Assembly (NCBI GenBank): GCA_900466005.1
Contig: UEGQ01000002.1
Span: 62,001-126,000 of the forward strand
Length of the DNA stretch: 64,000 nt
Direction: 5' to 3'
DNA from: Hyphomicrobiales bacterium
Lineage (GTDB): Bacteria; Pseudomonadota; Alphaproteobacteria; Rhizobiales; Rhizobiaceae
Shown: in pieces, positions 38,415 through 47,161 of the stretch
Layout of the letters: the number at the start of each line of letters is the position of its first letter
Position numbering within the stretch: position 1 is the stretch's first letter
Translations under genes and position numbers: made by a program
The notes under the pieces: model-generated
Told to the model about the DNA's origin: nothing
Seen by the model: the letters and a program-made list of their open reading frames with translations, nothing else
Database searches by the model: none

Positions 38415-38849
38415 CTATCGGACAGTGTCGCGTCCGGCCTTGTGCAACCCCAGTATCTCCCGGCGGCCCGCCAGCCAGCGCCAGCTCTCGAGCGCATCAA
38501 ACAAGAGGGAGATCCCGTTCACCACGACAACTGCGGCCGCAAAAATGTACTCGTCGCTGCCCGGCGCGATTGCGTGATCGACGAATAGCCTCCGGATGAG
38601 ATGAATCAGCAGCGGAATCCATATGACATGCGGAACCGACAGCAGCCGCGTAAGGCCACCCTGAATATAGACCATGGGCATGTTGAACACGCCCACAGCC
38701 GCGAATGCCGCCGCTGTCCAGCGGCCGCTGTCCGTGTCAAGAAGTGCCAGGGACGACATGTTCGTCAGGGCCAGAACGACAAGCCACAGCCTGACCCAGA
38801 GCGGCTGGCCCATAAGAGAGACCCAGCTCCTTCTCCATTTCGATGTCAT
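38415..38849 (-). CDS. Four-helix integral membrane protein, unknown
   Basis: 144-residue protein with about four hydrophobic segments (near residues 18-36, 43-62, 70-85, 95-118), separated by short polar loops. The ATG of MTSKWRRSW is chosen because the upstream 27 codons are polar and lack a ribosome site; the site before this ATG is also weak. No family recognised. It is convergent with ynjD and 96 bases downstream of the AhpD-like gene. Confidence 0.6.
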   Translation of the reverse strand: MTSKWRRSWVSLMGQPLWVRLWLVVLALTNMSSLALLDTDSGRWTAAAFAAVGVFNMPMVYIQGGLTRLLSVPHVIWIPLLIHLIRRLFVDHAIAPGSDEYIFAAAVVVVNGISLLFDALESWRWLAGRREILGLHKAGRDTVR

Positions 38850-38945
38850 GATCGGATATCCGAATTGAGAGGCCAGTGGAAATACGCCGTGTTGGCGGGC
38901 AACGGGACGGCAAAAGGCCGCCCGCGCCATGTTCTCGAACCGCCG

Positions 38946-39515
38946 TCAGGCATCCCAGCGGTAGCCGGCGAAAGCCGCATCCAATTCGGTATGAAAGAGA
39001 TGGTTGGCGTAGTTGCTGATGGTCTTCACCGCGATCGCGAGAATGATCTCGAGGACGTGGCGCTCGCTGAAGCCAGCGGCAAGAAAGGCCTGAAGCTCCC
39101 CGGGCGACGGATTTCCGCGGCCCTTCACCATCAATCGCGTGAACAGCGAAAGCGCTTGCAACCGCGCGTCAGGCAGAGTGTTTCCGGCGCGCAGCGCGCT
39201 GAGCACCGCCGCCGGTACGTTGGACATCTTCTCGCCGACCATGCTGTGCGCGGCCATGCAATACTGGCAGCGATTTTCGTGGCTGATGGTCAGGAGCACG
39301 ACCTCCTGCTCGGCAGGAGCGAGATGGCTCTCCGCCCGAAAATGCTTGTAACCGACCATGTAGGTGTCCAGCAAGCCGGACGAGTTGGCCATGTTGGCAT
39401 ACATGTTCGGCACAAAGCCGAGGGACTTCCGGGTCCCGTCGAGCAGGGCCTTCACAGTGGGTTCGGCGGCATCGGCATCCACGCGGTCAAGTGTCAATCG
39501 TGCTATCTCGGCCAT
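38946..39515 (-). CDS. ynjA: Carboxymuconolactone decarboxylase / AhpD-like protein (YnjA-like)
   Basis: 189-residue protein of the AhpD-like all-helical family. The redox CxxC is in NRCQYCMAAH, followed by the His of the proton-relay set. VVLLTISHEN precedes it and FSERHVLEIILAIAVKTISNYANH follows. Proteins with this CxxC usually have peroxidase or disulfide-reductase activity rather than decarboxylase. Length is close to E. coli YnjA (182 residues), and a Ynj transporter lies nearby, so YnjA is the likely counterpart. It is divergent from the AraC gene by 153 bases. Confidence 0.8.
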   Translation of the reverse strand: MAEIARLTLDRVDADAAEPTVKALLDGTRKSLGFVPNMYANMANSSGLLDTYMVGYKHFRAESHLAPAEQEVVLLTISHENRCQYCMAAHSMVGEKMSNVPAAVLSALRAGNTLPDARLQALSLFTRLMVKGRGNPSPGELQAFLAAGFSERHVLEIILAIAVKTISNYANHLFHTELDAAFAGYRWDA

Positions 39516-39668
39516 CGTCCAGTCTCCATTGTCAACACAGGTTTAATTTGCGAAACGTCGGAAGAGCGCTGTGGCAAACGCACCCCGTGATCGCCCGGAG
39601 ACTGTAGCGATGGCGAGCACAGGACCCCATGTGAGGGATTCCGGAATTCATGTCCGCCTGTCCGGAAG

Positions 39669-40580
39669 ATGACGTTGGACGCACTGACAGCCTTGGCCAA
39701 TGGCCTCAACCTGCGCGCAAAGCTCGCCTATGCCGGCGGGGTGTGCGGACAATGGACGATGGACCACAATTCGGACAGCTCGATCTGGTTTCACCTTGTC
39801 GGCAAAGGACACGGATGGGTCCACTCTCCCGCGATCAACGGACCGCTGGAACTGGCCGAGGGCGACCTGATGGTATTCTTGCCCCATGCCGCGGAACACT
39901 ACCTGTCCTACAGTCCTGACCATGTCCCGCTGGACAACGCGAGCGGCGATCTGACCACTTGGGCGGCAGGCGACACAGGCTTCATCTGCGGCGAGATCGA
40001 GCTCACTGCGCCGCAGTCGCCGCTCTGGCATGCCCTGCCCGCCGAAATCGTCATCCGGAAGAAGGATGCCAGCGACAGCCTTTCAAGCCTGATCGAACTG
40101 GTTATCGCCGAGTCCGAGCATTCCCGTTTCGGCAGCGAGGCGGTGATCGAGCGCCTCTGTGACGGCTTCTTCATTCTGTTGGTCCGACATTGCATCGAAG
40201 CGGAACTGGTGCGCGAGGGCGTGTTTGCGGCCATGAAGGATCGCCGGATCGCCACAGTTCTGGAACTGATTCACCGCGAGCCCTGGCATCGGTGGTCCAT
40301 TGCCGAACTCTGCGGGCGCGCGGGCATTTCCAAGACCATTCTCGCCGAGAAATTCGCGTCCCGGATTGGCATGTCACCCATCGAATACCTTACGGGCTGG
40401 CGGATGCAGATCGCCGCCCGTTGGCTGAAGGAAACCGCCGTGACGCTCGACCACGTGGCGGAACGCTGCGGATACGACACCGCCTCCTCATTCAGCAAGG
40501 CGTTCAAACGGGCTTATGGCGTTTCTCCGGCGACGTATCGGCGCAGAAGTGATCCGATCGTCCCCGCAGCGCCACCATAA
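39669..40580 (+). CDS. AraC-family transcriptional regulator with cupin-type sensor
   Basis: 303-residue regulator. The N-terminal half is a cupin_6-like ligand domain (FHLVGKGHGWVH, LEGDLMVFLPHAAEHYL pattern). The C-terminal 100 residues carry two helix-turn-helix motifs: SIAELCGRAGISKTILAEKF and LDHVAERCGYDTASSFSKAFKRAYG followed by SPATYRR. It is divergent from the AhpD-like gene and probably controls it, as cupin_6 AraC proteins often do for neighbouring redox genes; that is inference. Confidence 0.88.
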   Translation: MTLDALTALANGLNLRAKLAYAGGVCGQWTMDHNSDSSIWFHLVGKGHGWVHSPAINGPLELAEGDLMVFLPHAAEHYLSYSPDHVPLDNASGDLTTWAAGDTGFICGEIELTAPQSPLWHALPAEIVIRKKDASDSLSSLIELVIAESEHSRFGSEAVIERLCDGFFILLVRHCIEAELVREGVFAAMKDRRIATVLELIHREPWHRWSIAELCGRAGISKTILAEKFASRIGMSPIEYLTGWRMQIAARWLKETAVTLDHVAERCGYDTASSFSKAFKRAYGVSPATYRRRSDPIVPAAPP

Positions 40581-40701
40581 TGTCATACGGTTTGCTCCGA
40601 TGTCCGCCACACCTCGGCCCGAGTGAGCAGACCCATTTCCGCTTTGCTCCAGAGAACTTCGCGAACGTTTGGGAGTTGGATGTGGCCACAGAGACGCGAC
40701 G

Positions 40702-41425
40702 TCAGACCTCAGCGTGCCCTTCGAGATAGAAGACGCAGGCGCTCGCGAGCTCGACCCTCTCGCCGAGAAGACGGCGCCCGATCTCACCACCGCGCCTGGA
40801 CGCCTGAAAGGCCAGAAAGTCCGTCTTGCCCAGGCGCTCCACCCAGTACGGCGTCAGAGCGCAATGCGCCCTACAGGTGACCGGATCTTCAGGAATCCCC
40901 TTTGCCGGCGCGAAGTAGCGGCTGACAAAGTCGTATCCGTCATCGCCTGAGGCCGTAACAATCACGCCCGTACGGTCGGCCGGTTGATAACTGCCATATC
41001 GGGGGAGAGGCTCCGCACCTGTCCGGCACTCTCGAGCAGCACGAGGTAATTGAAGTGGTCCGTCGCCACCTCGACCGGCCGCGCTCCGAGCGCTTCAGTC
41101 AGTCCCGGAGGCGGCTCGACAGGCTCGGTCGGACGGGCCGGAAAATTCATCACGTAGTCGTCGGGCCGACGATCGACGGTCAGCACCCCACTGATCGAAT
41201 GAAAGACGACACGCCGCCGATACGGCGACAAACGCTCGATCACGGCAGCGGCGCTGGCGAGAGGGTGGCGTGCCTGCACAAAGGCACCTCCACGGTCGGT
41301 GTAAACCAGCGAAGACAGTAATCCTCACCGTCCGGCACGAGAAAGGCAGTCTCTGCGAGATTGTTTTCACCGGCGATCGCCTGCAGCGCCGCGTCCTCCA
41401 GGAAGTCGTCGAGCAACGGGAACAT
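40702..41425 (-). pseudogene. PhzF-family isomerase/epimerase, frameshifted pseudogene
   Basis: Three overlapping frames together give a PhzF-like protein: N-terminal part [18 protein letters not shown] and [11 protein letters not shown], middle part [10 protein letters not shown] to MAVINRPTVRA, and C-terminal part VIVTASGDDGYDFVSRYFAP to EDPVTCRAHCALTPYW. Two frame changes separate them: an extra CT in CTCTC near 41260, and a one-base loss near 40965. The true N-terminus (usual FTxxPxxGNP segment) is also missing. The normally catalytic GH of the C-G-H-A-T-L motif reads RH. Not functional as one chain. Confidence 0.8.
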
Positions 41426-41465
41426 TTTATCGGATGCAATTCGGAAGTCGGCGCGCCGATCGGCT

Positions 41466-42107
41466 CTACACCGCCACGGCGTTGTCGATCCGGTACTCGG
41501 CGGCGGCGCTTTCCTGTACGACGAAGCGGCCGTTGGGCAGGTCTACTTCCTCTATTTTGCGGCTAATCTCCGATGGCGGGAGACCATAAAACTCCCATCT
41601 TTTCGTAAGCCGTTGCCGAAGAATGGTCTCCGGGGTGACCACCATGACCGTGAGATCGAAAAACGACTTCAACGCCGACCAAGGCGGTCGGCGGAGCAGC
41701 AGGTAATTGCCTTCGACCACAACGATGTCAGCCGCTGCGGGAATGAGCCGCGCGCCCGCCCGCGCTGTCTCGATGCCGCGGTCGAAAACAGGGACAGCGA
41801 TCGCTTCACCCGTGTTCTCCCGCAAGCGCTGAAGCATATGGCACAGCCCGCCGACATCAAAAGTGTCCGGCGCGCCCTTCCGAGCATGACGACCAAGCTG
41901 CTTCAGGAGGGCATCGTCATAGTGATAGCCGTCCATCGGCAGGATAGCCGCGCGTCCCGGCTGGCGCTGCTCCAGCCTCTCTACCAGTTCCTCAGACAGC
42001 CTGGATTTGCCGGATGCCGGCGCTCCCGCCACGGCAACGAGGAAACGCGTGCCGCGCGGACGCAAGGTGAGAAGATCGGCCAAGACCGGCAACGTTATCG
42101 TCTGCAT
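41466..42107 (-). CDS. P-loop sugar/nucleoside kinase (FrcK/uridine-kinase-like)
   Basis: 213-residue kinase. The P-loop is GAPASGKS (about 28-35). [10 protein letters not shown] and [11 protein letters not shown] match the PRK/uridine kinase-type fold, and [10 protein letters not shown] is the Walker-B-like strand. Similar kinases end the fructose frcBCAK operon of Sinorhizobium. It is the last gene of the sugar operon, 46 bases after the epimerase, and probably phosphorylates the imported or epimerised sugar. Confidence 0.75.
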   Translation of the reverse strand: MQTITLPVLADLLTLRPRGTRFLVAVAGAPASGKSRLSEELVERLEQRQPGRAAILPMDGYHYDDALLKQLGRHARKGAPDTFDVGGLCHMLQRLRENTGEAIAVPVFDRGIETARAGARLIPAAADIVVVEGNYLLLRRPPWSALKSFFDLTVMVVTPETILRQRLTKRWEFYGLPPSEISRKIEEVDLPNGRFVVQESAAAEYRIDNAVAV

Positions 42108-42153
42108 GGATGCCCCGTAAGAAATGCCACCGCGCGAGCGGGCGGCCAGACGT

Positions 42154-43002
42154 TCAGATCAGCTTGTACTGTCTGGCCTTGTTGCGCAGGAAAGGCAGCC
42201 CGCTTCCCATCACCTCCGCCTCGTCTTTGGCGACCGGCCGCCACACCGAAAGGCCGAACGCCAATTCCTGCGGCATGTTGATGAAACTCTCCATGGCCAG
42301 GCCGCCCTTGAAGCCGATGGCCGCAAGCGTCGCGAAGATCTCGTCCCAGTCACAGGTACCACAACCGGGCGTGCCTCGGTCGCTCTCCGAAAGATGGATG
42401 TACCTCAGGTGGTCTCGTGCATCGAGAATCCCATTGGCCGCGCCCTTCTCCTCGATGTTCATGTGGTAGGTGTCGAGGTGGATGAAAATATTGTCCGCGC
42501 CGACCCGCTCGATCATTTCAACCGCCTGCCAACCCGTATTGATGAGATGGGTTTCATAACGATTGACCGGCTCGATACCGAGGTCGATGCCGAGAAACTT
42601 CGCGCGCTTGGCGGCAGCGTCGAGAACGCGAGCGACATTGTCGAGCTCGACCTTTGTCGGAGAGACTCCCGTGCGCTCCCCGATGCCGCCATAGGTCACG
42701 CCGGTCAACGCCAGCGCCCCCATTTCAGCCGTCTTCTCCATCGCCGTCTCCAGATGGGCAATGGCTGCCTCCGGGCGCTGCGAAGCCCAGGCCGGCTCAG
42801 GCAAACCGAGGGAACATACCGCCCGAAGACCATGCTTCTCGAGCAACGCACGCGTATGACCGGCCTCGACCGACGGGGCGTCGAGAAGTGCGATCTCGAT
42901 GAAGTCCATCTTGTAGTCGACGGCCGCGGCGATCGCCTTTTCAGCGCCAGCGCGATCCCAGTTCATGGTCCACATGCTGGTGTGCACACCAAATCCTTGC
43001 AT
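42154..43002 (-). CDS. Sugar epimerase/isomerase, TIM-barrel (tagatose/allulose 3-epimerase-like)
   Basis: 282-residue xylose-isomerase-like TIM barrel protein. Metal and substrate residues typical of D-tagatose/D-allulose 3-epimerases are present: LGIEPVNRYETHLINT (Glu), IHLDTYHMNIEEKG (Asp, His), YIHLSESDRGTPGCG and AMESFI (Glu). It lies 4 bases after the permease gene, in the sugar ABC operon, so it likely acts on the imported ketose. The exact sugar cannot be read from sequence. Confidence 0.82.
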   Translation of the reverse strand: MQGFGVHTSMWTMNWDRAGAEKAIAAAVDYKMDFIEIALLDAPSVEAGHTRALLEKHGLRAVCSLGLPEPAWASQRPEAAIAHLETAMEKTAEMGALALTGVTYGGIGERTGVSPTKVELDNVARVLDAAAKRAKFLGIDLGIEPVNRYETHLINTGWQAVEMIERVGADNIFIHLDTYHMNIEEKGAANGILDARDHLRYIHLSESDRGTPGCGTCDWDEIFATLAAIGFKGGLAMESFINMPQELAFGLSVWRPVAKDEAEVMGSGLPFLRNKARQYKLI

Positions 43003-43006
43003 GATC

Positions 43007-44002
43007 CTAGCCTTTCCTACTGCTGAAGAGTTTTGTTTTCCCGGCGAGCCAGCGCAGGACCATCACCGCGACCAGAAAGATGCCCCAGACCGCAGTCGAC
43101 AGATGCTGGTTGGCGCCGAGGAGATTCAGGCCGGACGACAGGACCTGGAGTATGACGAGGGCCAGCACGACCGGGACCACGCGACCGAAGCCTCCGAAGG
43201 GGTCGACCCCACCCAGGAAGCACGCAAGGACGGTGACGAGAAGCAGCGCTTCTCCGTGGCCGACCCTGACCGAATTGAACCGGGCCAGCATCAGAATACC
43301 GGCGACGGCGCACATGAGCCCTGACAACGTGTAGATCAGCGTCAATGTTCGCTTGGTATGAACCCCGGAATAGACAGTCGCCTTGATGTTCGACCCGATC
43401 ATGTAAACCGAGAAGCCGTGACGGGAACGACCAAGCAGTATGTGCCAGGCGAGTGCGGCCAAGGCGAATATCAGGAGCGGAACTGGTATGCCGAGGACAA
43501 ATCCGTGTCCGATGGGGTGCAGATAGGCGGGAAAGTTGGAAATATCGCCACCTTTAGTCAGGAATTCGCCGAGCCCCCGCAGAAAGATCATCATGGCAAG
43601 AGACACGAGGATAGGGTGGGCACCGATATAGGCGATGACCAAGCCCATGAAGCATCCGGCGGCCGCACCGACGATGAGAGCCGCCCCACCCCCGACGATG
43701 AAGGTCCACATCGGCGCATCCGAACCGCCGTGGATCTGCAGCACGTAGGCCAGCGTCAAGCCGCAGATATTGGCCGTGTAGATGATCGCCAGGTTGAAGC
43801 CGCCAGAAATAATCGGCATCAGCATCGCAAGGGTCAGCAGGCCCAGTTCCGGCAGTTGGAACGCGATGGATCCGAAGTTTGCCAGCGTCAGGAATTGCGG
43901 CGAGGCTAGTCCGAAGATGACAATGACGGCGAACAGGAAGACGAGGAGCCCTGCAATCTCGGCGCCTAGGTATTTGTTCAGCCATGCAACGAGCGTGTTC
44001 AT
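43007..44002 (-). CDS. ABC sugar transporter permease (RbsC-type) 2
   Basis: 331-residue inner-membrane permease with 8-10 hydrophobic segments, of the ribose/fructose (RbsC/FrcC) type. AILMLARFNSVRVGHGEALLLVTVLACFLGG near the C-terminus is typical. The start MNTLVAWLNK follows AAGGA. One base separates it from the first permease, so the two probably form a heterodimer. Confidence 0.88.
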   Translation of the reverse strand: MNTLVAWLNKYLGAEIAGLLVFLFAVIVIFGLASPQFLTLANFGSIAFQLPELGLLTLAMLMPIISGGFNLAIIYTANICGLTLAYVLQIHGGSDAPMWTFIVGGGAALIVGAAAGCFMGLVIAYIGAHPILVSLAMMIFLRGLGEFLTKGGDISNFPAYLHPIGHGFVLGIPVPLLIFALAALAWHILLGRSRHGFSVYMIGSNIKATVYSGVHTKRTLTLIYTLSGLMCAVAGILMLARFNSVRVGHGEALLLVTVLACFLGGVDPFGGFGRVVPVVLALVILQVLSSGLNLLGANQHLSTAVWGIFLVAVMVLRWLAGKTKLFSSRKG

Positions 44003-44003
44003 G

Positions 44004-44996
44004 CTAGTCCTTGCGGTGTCTGCTTGCGGCAACGCCGGAAAAATTGAGATTCGAGGTCGAAATGGCGATCAGAATGATCGCGCCGACCACCATCTTGAAC
44101 GCGAAGGGCGAGATACTCAGCAGGTTCAGTCCGTTCTGGGTGACGGCGACCAGCAAGACACCGAGCACGCAGCCGAGCACCGAACCGCGTCCACCTCCCA
44201 GACGGGCGCCGCCGAGCACCACCGCCGCCAGGACATCCAGCTCGCGGCCTATCAGCGCGTTTGGCACGACTTCCTGGACGATGTGCGCCTGCATCAGCCC
44301 GCCTATCCCCGCCATCAACCCGCACCAGCCGAACGCAATGAACTGCATGAGGCCGATATTGATGCCGAGCCTGCGCGCGCCTTCCGGGTTGTCGCCGAAT
44401 GCGTAGAGCTGGCGCCCCGTGGTAGTGTGGCGGATCAGAATCCAGGTCGCCGCGAGCGCTGTCACCATGACGGCGACCGGAAGGGTGATCTCGGCCCAGG
44501 TTCCATCCGCCGCCTGCCGTTCGAAGAGAACGACCCGTCCCGTCCACCAATCGGGCAAATTATAGAGGTACTTCCCGCTCGTGAAGAACATCAACAACCC
44601 GAAGAAGGCGTTGAACGTAGAGATGGTCACTACGATGGAGATGATGCGGAAGTGATGAATGAGGATGGCGTTTATGAAGCCCAGCCCGATCCCGAGCCCT
44701 CCGGCGACCAAGAACCCGGCGAGCCAGTTGCCGCCGCCGATCGCGGAAAAGACGTAGACCGCCAGATACTGGACTACCGATGCGGCAACCGCGAACGAGA
44801 TGTCGATCCCACCCGCGATCAGCACCACAAGCAATCCGGCCGCCCAAATGAGATTGACCGCGCTATTGTTCAGAAGCGCCGTGAGGTTCGGCAGCGTGAA
44901 GAAGCTGCCTGAAGCGAAAGACAAGCCGACGCATATAGAGATCAGTACAATCGACAGCCGTATTTCTGTCGGGTGATTGCGCATGAACTTAGCCAT
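44004..44996 (-). CDS. ABC sugar transporter permease (RbsC-type) 1
   Basis: 330-residue RbsC-type permease. The family segments VVLIAGGIDISFAVAASVVQY and NPEGARRLGINI, and the ELDVLAAVVLGGARLGGGRG motif, are visible. The start MAKFMRN has GGAGG at six bases and overlaps the ATPase gene by 8 bases; the first ATG of the frame lies inside that gene. Confidence 0.9.
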   Translation of the reverse strand: MAKFMRNHPTEIRLSIVLISICVGLSFASGSFFTLPNLTALLNNSAVNLIWAAGLLVVLIAGGIDISFAVAASVVQYLAVYVFSAIGGGNWLAGFLVAGGLGIGLGFINAILIHHFRIISIVVTISTFNAFFGLLMFFTSGKYLYNLPDWWTGRVVLFERQAADGTWAEITLPVAVMVTALAATWILIRHTTTGRQLYAFGDNPEGARRLGINIGLMQFIAFGWCGLMAGIGGLMQAHIVQEVVPNALIGRELDVLAAVVLGGARLGGGRGSVLGCVLGVLLVAVTQNGLNLLSISPFAFKMVVGAIILIAISTSNLNFSGVAASRHRKD

Positions 44997-46503
44997 AGAC
45001 AGCCTCCTCCATCGCGCGGAGTTCAATCTTGCTCGGATCGAATTCATTGACGATGCGACCGGCAGCCATGTGCAGCACGCGGTCCGCGTTCAGATAGACT
45101 TCGGGCACCTCATCGGAGATCAACAGGATAGCCAGGCCTTGCTCGGCCAGTCGCCGGACAATCGCGAAAATTCCCGCCCGCGCGCCGACATCCACCCCGA
45201 CCGTCGGTGCGTCGAGGATGAGAACCTTCGGCTCGGTGGCTAGCCACTTGGCAAGCACGACCCGCTGCTGGTTGCCGCCGGACAATGTTGAAACGGGATC
45301 CGTAGGATACCCGATTTTGATGGCCAGGTCCGCCAACCATTTCGACACCAGTTGCTGCTTCTTGCGCCGCGAGATCAACCCATCCGGACCGGAAATCCGC
45401 GGCAGGACCGCCAGTGCGATGTTGTCGGCGATCGACTGCTGCTGCACGAGCCCCAGAGACAAGCGATCTTCCGATACGTAGGCGATACCGGCGGCGACAG
45501 CATCACGGTTGGACCTGAGATCGAGGGTCTTGCCGTTCAGGCGGATGATGCCGCTGTCAGGCCTCGTCATGCCGAACAGCGTGTGACCGAGTTCGGTGCG
45601 TCCGGCTCCGATGAGCCCGGTCAGGCCGACAATCTCGCCTGCACGGATCTTGAGACTGACATCGTCAAACTCGCCGCGACGGCTGAGGTTTTCGACCTCC
45701 AGCACATCTCGTTCACCCGCTTTGTCCCGCGCGGTCACCTTGGCCTCGAACATCTTGCCGGTCATCAATTCGGTCAGACGTGACTGACTCATCCCTTCGG
45801 TCGGATAAACACCGACCAGACGTCCATCGCGCAGGACCGTCACGCGGCTCGAAATCGCAAGAACCTCAGCGAGGCGATGGCTGACGAAGACGATGGCCAC
45901 GCCGCGTGTCGACAATGTGCGGACAATGTCGAGCAGTCGGTTTGTTTCCGATTGAGTGAGCGATGCGGTCGGCTCGTCCATGAAGATGAGCCGGGCATCC
46001 CCGACCAACGCGCGGGCGATTGCCACGATCTGCCGGCCGGCAATCGGCAGTGTATTCAACCGGGCGTCGAGGTCCAGTTCCACTCCCAACTGTGCTAGAG
46101 CCGCGGCGGCCTTTTCCTTCACGGTGCGGTGGTTGACCAGGCGCAGACGCGAACCCAGAAGCGTCTCGAACGCGATGTTCTCGGCAACGCTCATTTCCGG
46201 GAACAGAGCCAGATCCTGCCAGATCACGGCAATGCCGCGATTGCGAGCGATACTCGGCGAGACAGCGGTTTCCACTTGCCCGAAATACTCCATCCGCACC
46301 CCGGGTTCGGGCGTGTAGGCGCCTGCGATGATCTTGATCAGCGTGCTCTTTCCGCAGCCGTTTTCTCCGGCGAGGCAATGCACCTCGCCCTGATTGACCT
46401 CGAACGAGACATCATCGAGAGCCTGTACGCCCCCGAATTTCTTCGAAACGTGCTCGAGGCGGATCGCCGCAGGCTTTGAAGTGGTTGTTTCAACCAGGGT
46501 CAT
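44989..46503 (-). CDS. ABC sugar transporter double ATPase (RbsA-type)
   Basis: 504-residue ATPase with two nucleotide-binding halves. The first has GENGCGKST, an NTLPIAGRQIV signature region and LIFMDEPTASL. The second has the degenerate GLIGAGRTEL P-loop usual for RbsA-type proteins, and LSGGNQQRVVLAKWLA with VLILDAPTVGVDVGA. Nine bases after the SIS gene. Confidence 0.92.
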   Translation of the reverse strand: MTLVETTTSKPAAIRLEHVSKKFGGVQALDDVSFEVNQGEVHCLAGENGCGKSTLIKIIAGAYTPEPGVRMEYFGQVETAVSPSIARNRGIAVIWQDLALFPEMSVAENIAFETLLGSRLRLVNHRTVKEKAAAALAQLGVELDLDARLNTLPIAGRQIVAIARALVGDARLIFMDEPTASLTQSETNRLLDIVRTLSTRGVAIVFVSHRLAEVLAISSRVTVLRDGRLVGVYPTEGMSQSRLTELMTGKMFEAKVTARDKAGERDVLEVENLSRRGEFDDVSLKIRAGEIVGLTGLIGAGRTELGHTLFGMTRPDSGIIRLNGKTLDLRSNRDAVAAGIAYVSEDRLSLGLVQQQSIADNIALAVLPRISGPDGLISRRKKQQLVSKWLADLAIKIGYPTDPVSTLSGGNQQRVVLAKWLATEPKVLILDAPTVGVDVGARAGIFAIVRRLAEQGLAILLISDEVPEVYLNADRVLHMAAGRIVNEFDPSKIELRAMEEAVYG

Positions 46504-46512
46504 CGGTGCCAG

Positions 46513-47067
46513 CTATTCGAGATTGGTGTGGTTGGCGCGCATCGCTTCCGGGGTGATGCCGAGCGTGTCGATCAGCTTGAGGACCATAACCTCGAACAGG
46601 ACGAAGAGAGCGCCTTCGTAAAGCGAACCCATCGGCAGAACAGAGGTCTTCTTCTCTCCTTGGTCATCGGCCATCGTCTGAGCCGGCAAATGCAGGACGA
46701 AATCCGCATATTTGGCCGCACGCCTCTGAGGCTGGGCCGTTAGCACGAGAATGCTCGCGCCCGCCGCCTTCGCCACGCCGAGAAGCGCGAGCGCAGTCGA
46801 AATTTCGCCAGGGCCGACACTGACGATGAAGAGATCGCCCGTGCCGACCGGCGGTGTGGTCATGTCTCCTTCGACCGCCACGGCCAACCCCATGTGAAAG
46901 AGGCGCATTGCGAAGCCCATGATCTGTAGTTTTTCGCGTCCTCCGGCGAAGACCACGATCTTTCGGGCAGCGGCGATCATCTCGACCGCCTTGTCGACCT
47001 CGGCGTCATCCAGACGATCGAACGTATTCTCAAGTTCGGACAAGGCCGACTTGTACAAGGTGCTCAT
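46513..47067 (-). CDS. SIS-domain sugar isomerase (hexulose-6-phosphate isomerase-like)
   Basis: 184-residue SIS-domain protein: KIVVFAGGREKLQIMGFAMRLFHMG at about 35-59, then GDLFIVSVGPGEISTALAL and LVLTAQPQRRAAKYAD, as in 6-phospho-3-hexuloisomerases. The MSTLYKSALSEL start is chosen; the frame extends upstream across the operon hairpin. It is encoded between the binding-protein and ATPase genes, which is unusual for a plain sugar transporter and points to a phosphorylated ketose pathway. Confidence 0.75.
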   Translation of the reverse strand: MSTLYKSALSELENTFDRLDDAEVDKAVEMIAAARKIVVFAGGREKLQIMGFAMRLFHMGLAVAVEGDMTTPPVGTGDLFIVSVGPGEISTALALLGVAKAAGASILVLTAQPQRRAAKYADFVLHLPAQTMADDQGEKKTSVLPMGSLYEGALFVLFEVMVLKLIDTLGITPEAMRANHTNLE

Positions 47068-47121
47068 GATAAAACCCTGATTGTGATTTGGACACGACCA
47101 AACGGAAAGGTCTGGCAAGGT

Positions 47122-47149
47122 AAGGAGGGGCACTTCTGCGCCCCTCCTT
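47122..47149 (-). terminator. Stem-loop after the sugar-binding protein gene
   Basis: AAGGAGGGGC and GCCCCTCCTT pair perfectly over 10 bp with an 8-base loop, 12 bases after the binding-protein stop and before the SIS gene. This placement is typical of an attenuator or stabiliser that keeps binding-protein mRNA in excess over the rest of the operon. Confidence 0.65.
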
Positions 47150-47161
47150 GCGCAACGACGG

